In this document: positions 46,843 through 57,493 of the stretch, piece by piece
How positions within the stretch are numbered: the stretch's first letter is position 1
Layout of the letters: each line of letters begins with the position of its first letter
DNA from: Adenophora triphylla var. japonica
Taxonomy: Eukaryota > Streptophyta > Magnoliopsida > Asterales > Campanulaceae
NCBI GenBank assembly: GCA_022495995.1
Contig: JAFEMH010001301.1
Span: forward strand, 124,001 to 188,000
Reading direction: 5' to 3'
DNA length: 64,000 nucleotides
Translations under genes and position numbers: made by a program
The notes under the pieces: model-generated
What the model was told of the DNA's origin: nothing
Databases searched by the model: none
The model's input: the letters and a program-made list of their open reading frames with translations, nothing else

Positions 46843-46939
46843 TACCATAGGTCCAGCCACCCGACCAAAATGGTCGCCCTCTCCTTCGGCAGCAGACGAG
46901 GTTCACCGAAGGACCATTTATCCCAAATCATTAAGGGAA

Positions 46940-47115
46940 AACATTTCAAATCAAGGTCCGAGGCACCTAAAAAGCCATCATCATCAAGGTCCGAGGCACC
47001 TAAAAAGCCATCATCATCAAGGTTTGAGGCGCCTAAAACGCCATCATCATTAAGGTTCGAGGCACCTAAAACGCCATCATCAAGGTCAGAGGCACCTAAA
47101 ACGCCATCATTACCA
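46940..47115. repeat. 33-bp tandem repeat
   Basis: About five copies of a unit with AAGGTCCGAGGCACCTAAAA and GCCATCATCATC. A stray copy lies at 49,589-49,620, on the other side of the solo LTR. It is followed at 47,168 by hairpin box copy 2. Confidence 0.75.
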
Positions 47116-47242
47116 GGTTGACACCTCAAAATAGTCATTCCAGGGTCAAAGACCCGAACTACGACTGGCTTGATTCCTCCTAAGGATACGTAGGTAGCCT
47201 ATCATTAGGTTCAGCCACCAGACCAAAATGGTCATTCCTATC

Positions 47243-49427
47243 TGTAAGTACCCAAATCCGGATCGTCCAAATCCGTCAGAAAGTTAACCGAAATCCGTTA
47301 ACTGGCCCGCTCCAGGTTAACCGGAACTCGTTAAACTCCCCATTGCTGTGCCAACGAGACGTCCCGGGACTGCCCCGTGCATCCCGACGTCGAACCGTAC
47401 TTAGCACGTGACATCTCACGTAAAAGTATGGCTTTCCCTGAAAAACGCATTTTCCGGCACTTTCCGGGGGCGTTTCGGACATTTCCCGGACTGTTATTTT
47501 AAAAAACGGACAAAATCGGGACCGGGGAACGAACTCCCACACTTCTGGTGAGTCACAGGACACGTGTCCTGCATGCCACCTCCCTCTAGTCACTCGTCAA
47601 TCACAAATCAAGGCCAAAAGACCAAAATACCCCTGGTTTGCAAGCCTAGTCCGGCCGGACTCACTGTGCACTTTTCCTGAAATTGCCAGCAAGTCCCCCA
47701 GATTTCCAAAATCCCCAAAACCCCTGAAATTCAGTCCAAGTCCGGCCGGACTCCTACTGCAATTTTCACCCTATAAATAGAAGTTGCTGTCAAAGGCAAG
47801 AAAAGGATTTTTCACACAAAAAATCACCACCCCCACGGTCCAAACTGGTTTTCACCCCTCCCGAGCTCCCGTTTTGTCTCGATTCGCGTGAAACCTTCGT
47901 ATTTCGATCAAATACGCACCCTACAACTTCGAAACAACCTTTCGAATCACTTTCCGTGTCCCGTACACACCTCCCGAGCCAAAGGAGTCGACCCTAGCCA
48001 TAGGTATAACTCCCTCTCTCTGAATCTTCCGTTCCGTCTCGGTTTACGCGCCAGTCGCTATAACTGTTTCGGACGTCGTTATCAAAATGTAGACGCCTCC
48101 GTCTAACGGGGTCCGATACGTTTTAGCCCCTCGATCCTCTTCTCTTTCCGTAAGAGAAGTAATCACGGGTTAAAACGGCGTTCCGACCCCGTTCCGTTTA
48201 CTTTCATGTCATTTACAATTCCGAGCCGTTTGGCCTCGTTGATCGTCATTTACAATTCCGAGCCGTTTGGCCTCGTTGATCATCATTTACAATTCCGAGC
48301 CGTTTGGCCTCGTTGATCGTCATTTACGAATCCGGATCGTTTGATTCCGTTGACACCGCTTTAAATACTGTCATTTACAAGTCCGATCCGTTTGGATTGT
48401 GATAGTATTTACTTTTTCAAAAGTCCGAGTCGCAACCCGATTCGTTGATCGCATATCATTTAATACGCATTTTTCCCGTAAAAATCGTTAACAATGTAAT
48501 GCCCGGTTCAAAACCGGAGTTCGTCCGTCGAACTCTCTTTCAAAACGCGCGAAATGACGTTCGGCCTCCGAATGCTCATCTTCAAACTCAAAGTCAAAGC
48601 CGCCATTTGATACCTAAAATCATTTAATACGCATTTTTCCCGTAAAAATCGTTAACAATGACTCGTATGGCTCAAAGTCGACGTTTGCCACGCAAACGCT
48701 CATTTCAAACTCAAAGTCGACGTTTGCCACGCAAACGCTCATTTCATCTCAAAGTCGACGTTTGCCACGCAAACGCTCATTTCAAACTCAAAGTCGACGT
48801 TTGCCACGCAAACGCTCATTTCAAACTCAAAATCGACGTTTGCCACGCAAACGCTCATTTCAAACTCAAAATCGACGTTTGCCACGCAAACGCTCATTTC
48901 AAACTCAAAGTCGACGTTTGCCACGCAAACGCTCATTTCAAACTCAAACCGACGTTTGTCATTCAAACGCTCGTCTTTTCAAACAAAGTCACCTAATCAA
49001 CGTTTGTCATTCAAACCAAGATTAAGCTTGTCATTCAAGCCCCCCATTTCAAAAGACACACACACACACACACGATTTCGAGAAAGGTAGAAAGACTCGT
49101 CATGCGAGGCGTTTTGGGCGATCTCGTAATACTCTACCCGAAACGTAACGTGACCTCCGAACCTAACAATCTCTGGTACTAAAAAGCTTTTTACTCGTTT
49201 TTGCTACCAATAAAAATGATCCCCTGTTTTCAAAGCCTTTTCCTAAGTTTTTGCTACCAATAAAAACGACACCATTTTCAAAAGCCGTTTCTCAACGTTT
49301 GGGCTCAAAATACAAAAACCGCGTGGCGACTCCTCATTTTTCCTTCCCATGAAGCGAGGTCTCAGACACCAACACCCCGCGAAAGACAACCGCATTTCGC
49401 GCCCGCGCGAAATCCCGGGTAATTTCA
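47243..49427 (+). repeat. Solo LTR B, Tat-related, inside E1
   Basis: TGTAAGTACCC...AATTTCA, 2,185 bp, with a perfect CTATC duplication (47,238-47,242; 49,428-49,432). Two perfect palindromes AGTCCGGCCGGACT (47,648-47,661; 47,739-47,752) precede TATA CTATAAATAG (47,771). U5 hairpins are at 49,096-49,154 and the PBS-like TGGCGACTCC at 49,324. It contains a 37-bp repeat with TTCCGAGCCGTTTGGCCTCG (about 48,208-48,330) and a 39-bp repeat with GACGTTTGCCACGCAAACGC (about 48,670-48,990, eight copies). The repeats create open frames on both strands that are not genes. Confidence 0.92.
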
Positions 49428-49724
49428 CTATCCCCAGCAGAGCGGATATACAATTTCAGCCATCCAACCGAAAATGGTCCTTCTTATCCCCAGCAGAGCG
49501 GATATACAATTTCAGCCACCAGACCAAAATGGTCATCTCTTATCCCCAGCAAAGTTTCTCTCAGCAATCGACTGCAGAACTCGCTCACCAAGGTTCGAGG
49601 CACCTAAAACGCCATCATCTCCAGGGTCAAAGATCTGAACTACGGCCGGCTTGATTCCCATTCGGGATACGTAGGTAGCCTATCACCAGGTTCAGCCACT
49701 TGATCACTTGATCATCTTGGAGCC

Positions 49725-49778
49725 TTACTCTTATCGACGACCCCGCTTCCTTCGAAAGCGCCTTCGCCGAGGGGCTAA
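49725..49778 (+). promoter_or_regulatory. Polypurine tract and conserved pre-LTR box (E1)
   Basis: GACGACCCCGCTTCCTTC, an A/G-rich middle, then GCCGAGGGGCT directly before the 3' LTR. The same block in the same position precedes the E2 LTR (52,854-52,905, reversed) and, more diverged, the E3 LTR (60,920-60,970, reversed). GAGGGGCT is the likely plus-strand primer. Confidence 0.7.
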
Positions 49779-51506
49779 TGTAAGTGCTCCAATTTATGTT
49801 GTTAGTATTTTCGTTAGAAAATTAACGAAAGTTTTAACATTCCTAACATTTCTAACAATTCCTAACATTTCTAACCAAGCAAGGGTAAAGTGGGCATTAT
49901 TATTTAAGGATAAACCAAAGAAAGAATCTCAAAAAGCTAAAGAAATGGAAAAATCCGAATCTGGTAAGTTGAAAAACACAGCCAGTTTGAATTTTTTGAA
50001 AAATATTCCTTGTGTCCAAAGCCTGGAGCTGCATTAAATGAACAGTGCACGCTTCCCTTCCTATCCGCGCGGACATCTTTGGCACTTTCAGAGGGCTATA
50101 AATTGAGGCCTTCAGTCACAGAAATAGGAAGCAACAACACATTTCACAACTGCACCTTGGCAAAAATAGGGAGAAAACAGTGAGAATTCTCTAGAATTGT
50201 CACCTTTTTCTCTTAATTATTTTCCCAAATCCCACTCACTCTCAAATTCAAACACTCACACATTCAAGCTTCATACACAAACACAAGGAAGATAGGTATA
50301 ACCTCCCTCTCCTTACCCTAAATCTCTCTCATCCATGCATGCATTTTCAAACTCCAAAATGTAGTTTGTTCATCTTCTTGCCCTAGATCCAAGAAGATCA
50401 CCATGGAAGTTCATCTCCATGGTTGATCTTCTACAAGGATCAACATTCTCTTCAAAGTGTTCTTACTTACTTGCAAACATGTTTTCAAAACTCTAAAAAC
50501 CATTTTCATACATCAAATCTTCATTTTCAAAGGATAAAATTCCCCTTCCCAAGCAAATGAAGTGCTTAGTCCTAATGTACCCCAAGGATGGTTTGATATA
50601 GTTGATTCACCACTAAAATGTCAAGTGATCACTAATCAAAACCTAGGAAAATGGGGACAAGCATGGATGCCAAACCCCCCTTTAAAATCATATTTTTCTT
50701 CTTAAGAAAGTTGCTGTCTAGTAGCAATTTTCTAAGACCTCTGTCCATGGTCTAATATTTTTGTCAAAGATAAACTTGGAATTTTGTGTTTACTACAAAA
50801 CACTTTTTGTAGACAACATTCAGAGCTTTCCAGAAATATTTTTACTTTATTTTTTTCGTGAGTGAAACTCCCCTTTTCAAAATTTCCTTCAAAGGTCAGT
50901 TCATCAGTCTCTGGAAATCCAGATTTCATATCTGAGATTACCAGAAGGTTTTGGTCCCTCAAATCATCCCCAAAATAGAAAATTATTTTACAGAAACCTC
51001 ATTTAGGGTGTTTTGAACAACTTTAACTCTCTGAGTTTCTCCAGATTCTGGTTTTTTGAAGCCCTTAAGTCCATTTCAAAATAAAGTGTCAACTGCCTTT
51101 TTTATTCTGGCAGAAATGTTTTTCAACTTCAAAAAATTCTTTGAGTCCCAAAACTCAACCCAAAAATCATACCAAAAATCATGAAACTTGTTTAAAGTCT
51201 AATAAAGAATTCTCAATTTTTACTTTTCTCAGTTTCAATTTATTTTGGCCAAAGTAACACACACACACACACACACAAATGATTTTTATGCTTGGAAGAC
51301 TCGTTTTACGAGACATTCCGGGTGAACACTAACGTTCTTCCCGACGTGTAACGTGACCTCCGAACCCAAATCTCTTATCTCGGGCATTTTTCAATGTTTT
51401 GGCCCTTAAAACAAAAATGGCGTGGCGACTCTGTTTTCCGATTTTATTTGGTTTTCAAAGAAACAAAAAATCAAATTTTTTCCGCGAAAGGGTACACATC
51501 GTTACA
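49779..51506 (+). repeat. 3' LTR of E1
   Basis: 1,728 bp, collinear with the 5' LTR. The palindrome TCCGCGCGGA at 50,064-50,073 is perfect here. Hairpins are at 51,300-51,347 and the PBS-like site at 51,423. The minus-strand frame at 50,732-50,962 is not coding. Confidence 0.95.
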
Positions 51507-51618
51507 GGGAGCCCTCTATTTATAGCCATGGAAAATCTGCAAAGTGTTCTGCGCGGACCATCTTTGGAAAACCAAATATTTGGTTTTCCAGGATTTAAGG
51601 GAATCTCGTGGACTTTAA

Positions 51619-52607
51619 GGGGGCATTTGGTTCGGTGGAAAAATAGTGAAGGAATGGAATTGTCAATGGAATTGAATTCCTTAAGGAATTGGAATGGAAA
51701 AAAACTGGTCAACCCCCTCCGTTTGGTTGGCACGGAATGGAATGAAATTGTTATTCAATTCCTCGGCAAATCATGTTTGGTTTGAAAATACAAATTATAG
51801 GAATGGAATGAAAGCATATAAAATGACCAATTTACCCTTTAAAAAAAAATTTGGGATGGGGGTGGGGGTGGGGGTGGGGTGGGTGGGGGGTGGGGGGTGG
51901 GGTGGGGGGTGGGGTGTGGGGGTAGGGTGGGGGAGGGTAGGCAGAAAAAAATAATAAAAAAAAAATTTCGTGGGGGTGGGGGTGGGGGGTGGGGCTAGGG
52001 TGGGGGAGGGTAGGCAGAAAAAAAAAATAATAAAAAAAAATTTTCGTGGGGGTGGGGGGGGGGGGGGTGGGGGGTGGGGGAGGGTAGGCGAAAAAAATAA
52101 AAAAAAAAAATTTCGTGGGGGTGGGGGGTGGGGTGGGGGTGGGGGGTGGGGGATGGGGGTAGGGGGGGGGGAGGGTAAGGGGGGGTGGGGGGGTGGGGGG
52201 GAGGGTAGGCATAAAAAAATAAAAAAAAAAAAAAAATTTGTGGGGGTGGGGGGTGTAAGGGGTGGGGGGTGGGGGTGGGGGGGAGGCGGTAAAAAAATAA
52301 AAAAAATTTCGTGGGGGTGGGGGGGTGGGGCGTAGGGGCTGGGTGGGGCTGGGTAGGGGCTTGGTAGGGGGTAGGAGTGGGTAGGGTTTGGGGGTATTTT
52401 GGTCAAAAAAAATTTTTTTTTTTCCATTCCCAAAGGAATTGAACTTTACATCGATTTTATGAAGGAAAGTTGAATTCCTTCATTTGAAGGAATTCAACTT
52501 TCCTTCGGAATTTTTTTTTAAAAAGCTTGAACCAAACGGAGGAAAGGAATGGAAAAGAGGGAGTTTTCCATTCCTTTCCCCCACTTTCCTTCCAACCAAA
52601 CGCCACC
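51619..52607. mobile_element. Tourist/PIF-Harbinger-like MITE with a G-rich core
   Basis: Ends GGGGGCATTTGGTTCGGTGG and the complement of GGTGGCGTTTGGTTGGAAGG; flanked by TAA on both sides (51,616-51,618; 52,608-52,610). 989 bp. Subterminal GGAATGGAA/AATTCCTT words recur at both ends. The three-base TAA duplication is typical of PIF/Harbinger. No transposase. Confidence 0.75.
51855..52395 (+). repeat. GGGGGT/A-run simple repeat
   Basis: Six to seven blocks alternate a poly-A stretch plus TTTCGT with long (G)nT runs and GGGAGGGTAGGC. It lies in the centre of the MITE. Glycine/valine- and proline/histidine-rich open frames here are artefacts of composition. Confidence 0.9.
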
Positions 52608-52853
52608 TAAGAGGATTTTGCAATTATGATGTCTGAGTGCAAAGTAGTCCGCGCGGACCATTATGCAGGCCAGATATTTTTCGTAATTTCCAAAAAGTCC
52701 TTTTGCTTTATTTTATCCTGGAGGGGTCCTACCTTGGTTTGGTTGGTGGTTTTGTATTTTTTGAAGGTTACGGGGCTTCGGGATCACGTTTGTGTGAGTT
52801 CGTGGTTTTTTTCGTGCGTCGGATGGGAGGCGATCCAGATTGGGGTACTTACA

Positions 52854-54432
52854 GAAGCCCCTCGGCGACATCACTTATGAAGGAAGCGGGGTCGTCGATA
52901 AGATAAGGGCCCCGATCAGGATCGCTTGTTGGGAGAGAAGGTGACCGTGTTGGTCGGTTTGTGGGGATGTGGCGGTGTCGTGATGTGAAGTGTACGTGTC
53001 GGTGTTCGGGGTGACCGTTTAGGTCGGATGGCTGGACCCTTTGACAGGATTTTTACGTATCCCGAGTGGAAATCAAGCCTGATCGTAGTTCAGAAATGGT
53101 AATGTTGTCGTGTATGCGGACGTGGTGGTGTCCTGGGTGAGGTGGACGTGTCGGTGTTCGAAGGTGACCGTTAGATCGGCTGTGAGGACGTGGTGGTGTC
53201 CTAAGGTGACCACTTGGGTCGACTGCCTGGACCTTTTTGACAGGATTCCTACGTATCCCGAGTGGGAATCAAGCCTGATCGTAATTCAGAAATGGTAATG
53301 TTTACGAAGAGGTGTGTAATCTTACTAGAAGATGGATTTGTAGTGTATGAGGATGTGGTGGTGTCCTGTGACTGAGATTTTTTGTGTGTGGATGTGTCGG
53401 TGTCCTGAGTGATATTATGAGTGGACGTGTCAGTGTCCTAAGGTGAAGTGGACGTGTCGGTGTCCATGAGGTGAAGTGGACATGTCGGTGTCCATGGGGT
53501 GAAGTGGACGTGTTGGTGTCAATGAGGTAAAGTGGACGTGTCGGTGTCCATGGGGTGAAGTGGACGTGTCGGTGTCTATGTGGTGAAGTTGTGTCGTTAT
53601 GAGGACGTGTGATGTCCTCTGACTGAGGTTGTGTCGTGTATGAGGACGTGTGATGTCCTCTGACTGAGGTTTGATTCAGGAGTATGAACCTGGTGTTTGA
53701 GACTTGTGGGAGGCGTGCTTGCCTTGTGTTTTGATTTTGGGAGGCGTGCTTGCCTTGTGTTATGTCTGATGGGGAAAAATTTTGGGCTTACGATGGCTGC
53801 CGGGGAAATGACTTATTTTCTGTGAAGGCATGTGTGCCTTGGGATGTGTGTTTGAAGGGGTTTCCGCCTTGGGGTTCAAGCCTACGATGACGGCTAGTGT
53901 TTTATCTGCTGGGGATGTACTTTCGTACGGTCTTACATTGATGGCCGTTTGACTTTTGTCTTTTGTGTTTCGGAGGTGTTTTGTGCCTTGAGATCCGCAT
54001 TTGAAGGCATTTGTGCTTTGGGATTTGTGTTTGAAGGCGCTTGGGCCTTTGGATTTGTGCTTAAAGGCATTTGGGCCTTGGGGTCCGGACTTACGATGAC
54101 GGCCGAGGTTTGTTATGTTTGTTTAAGGACCAACCTGCATGAATCTTGCTGGAAATGGCATTTGGATGGCCAAGGGCAAAGATTATAAGGGCAAAAGAGG
54201 AATTTTTTCTGGGATGCAAAGTGGTCCGCGCAGATTAACCTGCCTTGCAAAGTGGTCCGTGCGGATTTGTCTTGAAATCTGATTTTCTCAAATCAGAATC
54301 AGATTGCAGCGACGCCATTCCAATTCATTTTCTCAAACTCAGCCGAGGGAGAAGGAGAAAAAGAGAGAAGAAAAGTTGATTTTGAGCCAAATTTTCTTGA
54401 GAGAATTCTTCCGAGTTAATTAGGTTGCTATC
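52854..54432 (-). other. 3' untranslated region of E2
   Basis: It starts with the conserved pre-LTR box and GAGGGGCT tract, then two reversed hairpin boxes (near 53,056 and 53,256-53,267). A 28-bp tandem repeat with GTGGACGTGTCGGTGTCC covers about 53,445-53,590, and related GAGGACGTG words flank it. Two palindrome boxes (54,225-54,234, 54,256-54,265, each one change from perfect) lie in GCAAAGTGGTCCG contexts, 170-210 bp before the antisense gene start. Confidence 0.7.
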
Positions 54433-57047
54433 ATGGCGGAAAGAATCGGGCGAGGTCGTCGTCAAAGGGGCCGAGAGGCCATAGAGAGGAAGTTGGACCT
54501 CCAAAGGAATTTTTCTTCCTTCTCACCATCAACAATAAATCCGAATGTGTTGTATCCGGATTCGGGGGTGCACACCTTGCGGGGGCAGGCCGTAAAGGAG
54601 GTAAGAAATCAAATTTTGTTTTGATTCTTGCTTGGAATGATGTATGCTAGAACTAGGTTTTTTTGTTTTTGCATATTTGGGGCTTTTGTTGTTGCCATGC
54701 TCATTTTGTGAAATTGATGATGAATTGTTGAAATTGAGCATGTCAGGATTGTGGATATGTGATTTTTGTTTAAAAATGTGGAGTTTAGCTCTTATTTGTG
54801 AAAATAAAGTGCCTCTCCTTGAAATGCATGCTTTGGTGACTTGTACCTTGATGTTGTTTTTGTATGTACATGGCCTTTTGTGGGGAAAAAATTGAATTGC
54901 CGTGTGGGGACGGACTTTGTTTGGGAAATTTATGTGCAATGTGTGCCGTGTTTTTGTGATGGACTTTTGTTGAAAATGTGTCATGTAGGGACGGATCCCT
55001 TTTGATGTGAAAAATTGCCGGGTAGAGACGGACTTTGTGTTGTAAAATGGGTGCCATGTAGGGATGGACTTTTGTGATATGCCATGTTGGGATGGACTTT
55101 TGTGTGAAAAATTGCCGTGTAGAGACGGTCTTTGTGTTGTAAAATGTGTGCGTGTAGGGACGGACTTTTGTGATGCGCCGTGTTGGGACGGGCTTTTGTG
55201 TGAAAAATTGCCGTGTAGAGATGGTCTTTGTGTTTTAAAATGTATGTCCTGTAGGGACGGTCTCTTGTGATGTGCCGTGTTGGGATGGACTTTTATGCTT
55301 TTGCCGTGTAGAGATGATCTTTGTGTTGTAAAATGTATGTCGTGTAGGGACGGTCTTTTGTGATGTGCCGTGCTGGGACGGATTTTTTTGTGTGAAAAAT
55401 TGCCGTGTAGAGACGGATTTTGTGTTGTAAAATGTAGGCCGTGTAGGGACGGGCTTTTGTGATGTGCCGTGTTGGGACGGACTTTTATGCTTTTGCTGTG
55501 TAGAGACGGTCTTTTATGCTTTGCCATGTTGGGATGGACTTTTATGCTTTGCCGTGTTGGGACGGACTTTTATGCTTTGATTTTTTTTTTTTGTATATTT
55601 GCTTAAGTACTGTTATTGACGTACCTTTGATGTGTTTTACCTGCAAGGTGAGGTGTCGTCTTCTGGGAAGGCGAAGAGGATGAAATCACGGGGGTCTCTT
55701 GAGGCCATGGTAGAGTTGTGGCGGAGCCTGCCTGATATTTCCCGAGATGGGAGGCCTAGTCCTCGGAGGCTAGTGATTGCTACGGGGCTGAACGTGTTCG
55801 TGGAGAACCTGGTCGGGATAGCGGAGATGCAGAAGAACAAGGGCGTCTTCTTGGCCTTGTCTGAGTACTGGTGGGACACCACGTATACCTTTCATTTTAG
55901 CTGGGGAGAGGTGACGGTGACTCCTACTAATTTTGCGGCGATCACCGGGCTTTCCTTTAAGGGGGAGTCGGTGAAGTGGCGGGACAGGATGTCTGACGAG
56001 GTGTTGGCTGAGCTGCTTGGGTTTTCGCCTTATCCCAAAAAGGGCTTGGGTATGGTGTACCATGATGTGGAGGCGAAGATTACTGCCAACATCGGGGATT
56101 TTAGCTGAGGCATTGGGGTAGTGACAGCGGAGCAGCTGGCGCGCTCTTTTATGTGGTTTGCCCTCTCCGAGACTTTGTTCTCGAATCACTCCTCTTCCAT
56201 TCTTTTCCCTCTGCTGGAGAGTTTGGTGGACTTGGAGAGGGTTTGTGAGATTGCTTGGGGCGAGGTGGGCTTGGCCGAGCTCTATTTTGCTATGGACCGA
56301 TTCAGTCGGGGCACAGTCAGTTCCCTGGGATGCTTTGACTTTGCACGGGAGGTATGAGTTTATTGCTGTTTGTAATTTAGCACTTGGTCACTTCTCCATT
56401 TCTTTTTCTTTTTCTTGCCTTTGTTCTGAGCAGTATCTGCTTTTTTGTTGCAGGCGTGGTGCTATGAGATCTTCCGATGCCAGCCGTGGGACTTGGAGGA
56501 TGAGGCCATGTTTGGTTATCCCGCCATGCTGTGCTGGGCTCGTTCTTTGAGGAAGAGGAGGACGAGTTGGGGAAAGATCACTGTCACCTATAGGGATGTG
56601 CAACAATACCTGGAGAGGGACAGTCCGGAGGGGTTTGAGCTCTACCCTTGGACTCGGCATAGCGAGGATGAGCTGGAGGGCGCTCCTTGGGTGACACGGC
56701 AGCGGAAGCTTCTGCTGGGTCTTACTTGTGACTCCATGTATCTGGGGGAGAGGGTATTCTGGCAGCATGGCGTAGGTGTGCCTCCTATGGCTCCGAGGGA
56801 TCCGCCCTTCCATATGATGAGTCCTCTTGATATGGACGTGCTGGTGTATGAGAGGTACCGGGCCGACGTGAGTGCTGAGAAGTTCGTCCTGGAGGGCGAG
56901 GAGTATGCGGCCTTCGTTAGGCGGAAGTTGAGGACGCCACAGGTGTTGGCGAGGGAGGGGCAGACTTGCTCGTCCCGTCCTCCAGATGTCCCGGTGCCTG
57001 GGCTAGATTTCTTGTTTGGAGAGGCTGATGATGATGAGTCGGAGTAG
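54433..57047 (+). pseudogene. Antisense gene 1 of E2: PMD protein, three exons, one stop
   Basis: Exon 1 54,433-54,600 (168 bp, same length as in E1), donor GTAAGA. Exon 2 ends 56,351 (donor GTATGAG). Exon 3 56,454-57,047 (acceptor TTGCAG). The exon 2 start is uncertain: the E1 acceptor CAG|GGT is CAA|GGT here, so splicing would have to use GGTGAG|GTG at 55,653, which keeps phase. PMD hallmarks: YWWDTTYTFHFSWGEVTVTP, NFAAITGLSFKG, FMWFALSETLF, AWGEVGLAELYFAMDRFSRG, RKLLLGLTCDSMYLGE. An in-frame TGA at 56,106 interrupts the domain. The acidic C-terminus ends at 57,047 without E1's fourth exon. See the E1 copy for family role. Confidence 0.78.
54900..55580. repeat. Tandem array in intron 1 of the E2 PMD gene
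   Basis: Many copies of GCCGTGTWGRGACGGWCTTT, arranged in higher-order units of roughly 110-120 bp with TGTTGTAAAATG and TGTGAAAAATT linkers. A long antisense open frame (54,529-55,527) is a by-product. Confidence 0.8.
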
Positions 57048-57493
57048 GGCTCCTTTTGCTTTCCCTCTTTTCATTGTTTGTTTTTTTTTGTAGAGACAAC
57101 AGACATTCTGTAATAAAACACTTATATTTGGCATAGCAAGGTATTTTATTTGAGATGTAATGATGTATTTGCGATTCCGGGGATTGACCTAGGAGTTGTT
57201 GCTAGCTTATTTTATTTTTGTGCATGTCACATGAGCTGGGAATGCATTTGTGGTTAGTGTATGGTGGCCGGAAATGGCTTTGGTAAGGCTTTTGAGCAGT
57301 TGGGGGTAAGGTCCTGCCGTGGGCAGTAACTGTTTTGCAGTTTGGTGGCCGGAAGTGGTCCGCGCGGATGCTTCTTGCTTTTGGAGAGGGGATATGAGTT
57401 ACTGAAAATATGGATTTCCCTTATCTCCCCACTCCCATTTGCAGTCATTTCGAGCATTCTTTCCCATTTTCTCTAGAAACCTCCATTTTTGTC
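57048..57493 (+). other. Spacer between the antisense genes of E2
   Basis: AT-rich 3' flank of the PMD gene, then a palindrome box GTGGTCCGCGCGGATG (TCCGCGCGGA at 57,359-57,368), 126 bp before the ATG of the next gene. It is a candidate promoter, placed as in E1 (127 bp). Confidence 0.55.

Larger units (their letters stand above)
25839..51506 (+). mobile_element. E1: large Tat/Ogre-like element with two antisense genes
   Basis: LTRs 25,839-27,567 and 49,779-51,506 (TGTAAG...TTACA) are flanked by a perfect GGGAG duplication (25,834-25,838; 51,507-51,511). The tRNA-Arg-type primer site is at 27,569. The order is leader, gag, protease, integrase remnant, then on the opposite strand a DUF7745-like gene and a PMD gene, then a long repeat-rich 3' region and polypurine tract. 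It spans 25,668 bp, of which about 18.7 kb is the original element; the rest is an Athila-like insertion (30,152-34,897) and a solo LTR (47,243-49,427). RT and RNase H are deleted. Confidence 0.93.
51512..52853 (-). repeat. 3' LTR of E2, 5'-terminal portion
   Basis: Minus-strand start TGTAAGTACCCC at 52,853. Two palindrome boxes (plus 52,648-52,657 perfect; 51,548-51,557 one change) precede the TATA CTATAAATAG (plus 51,516-51,525). A PIF-type MITE lies between the two boxes. Confidence 0.85.

Noticed and set aside
48670..48990. Regularly spaced 39-bp repeats resembling a CRISPR array
   Set aside because: The units are contiguous with no unique spacers and lie inside a plant LTR; it is a minisatellite.
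51795..52433. Long proline/histidine- or glycine/valine-rich open frames
   Set aside because: They follow purely from the G-run repeat in the MITE.
54529..55527. 332-codon minus-strand open frame
   Set aside because: It is antisense to the tandem array in the PMD intron and shows only the repeat; no domain or start context.
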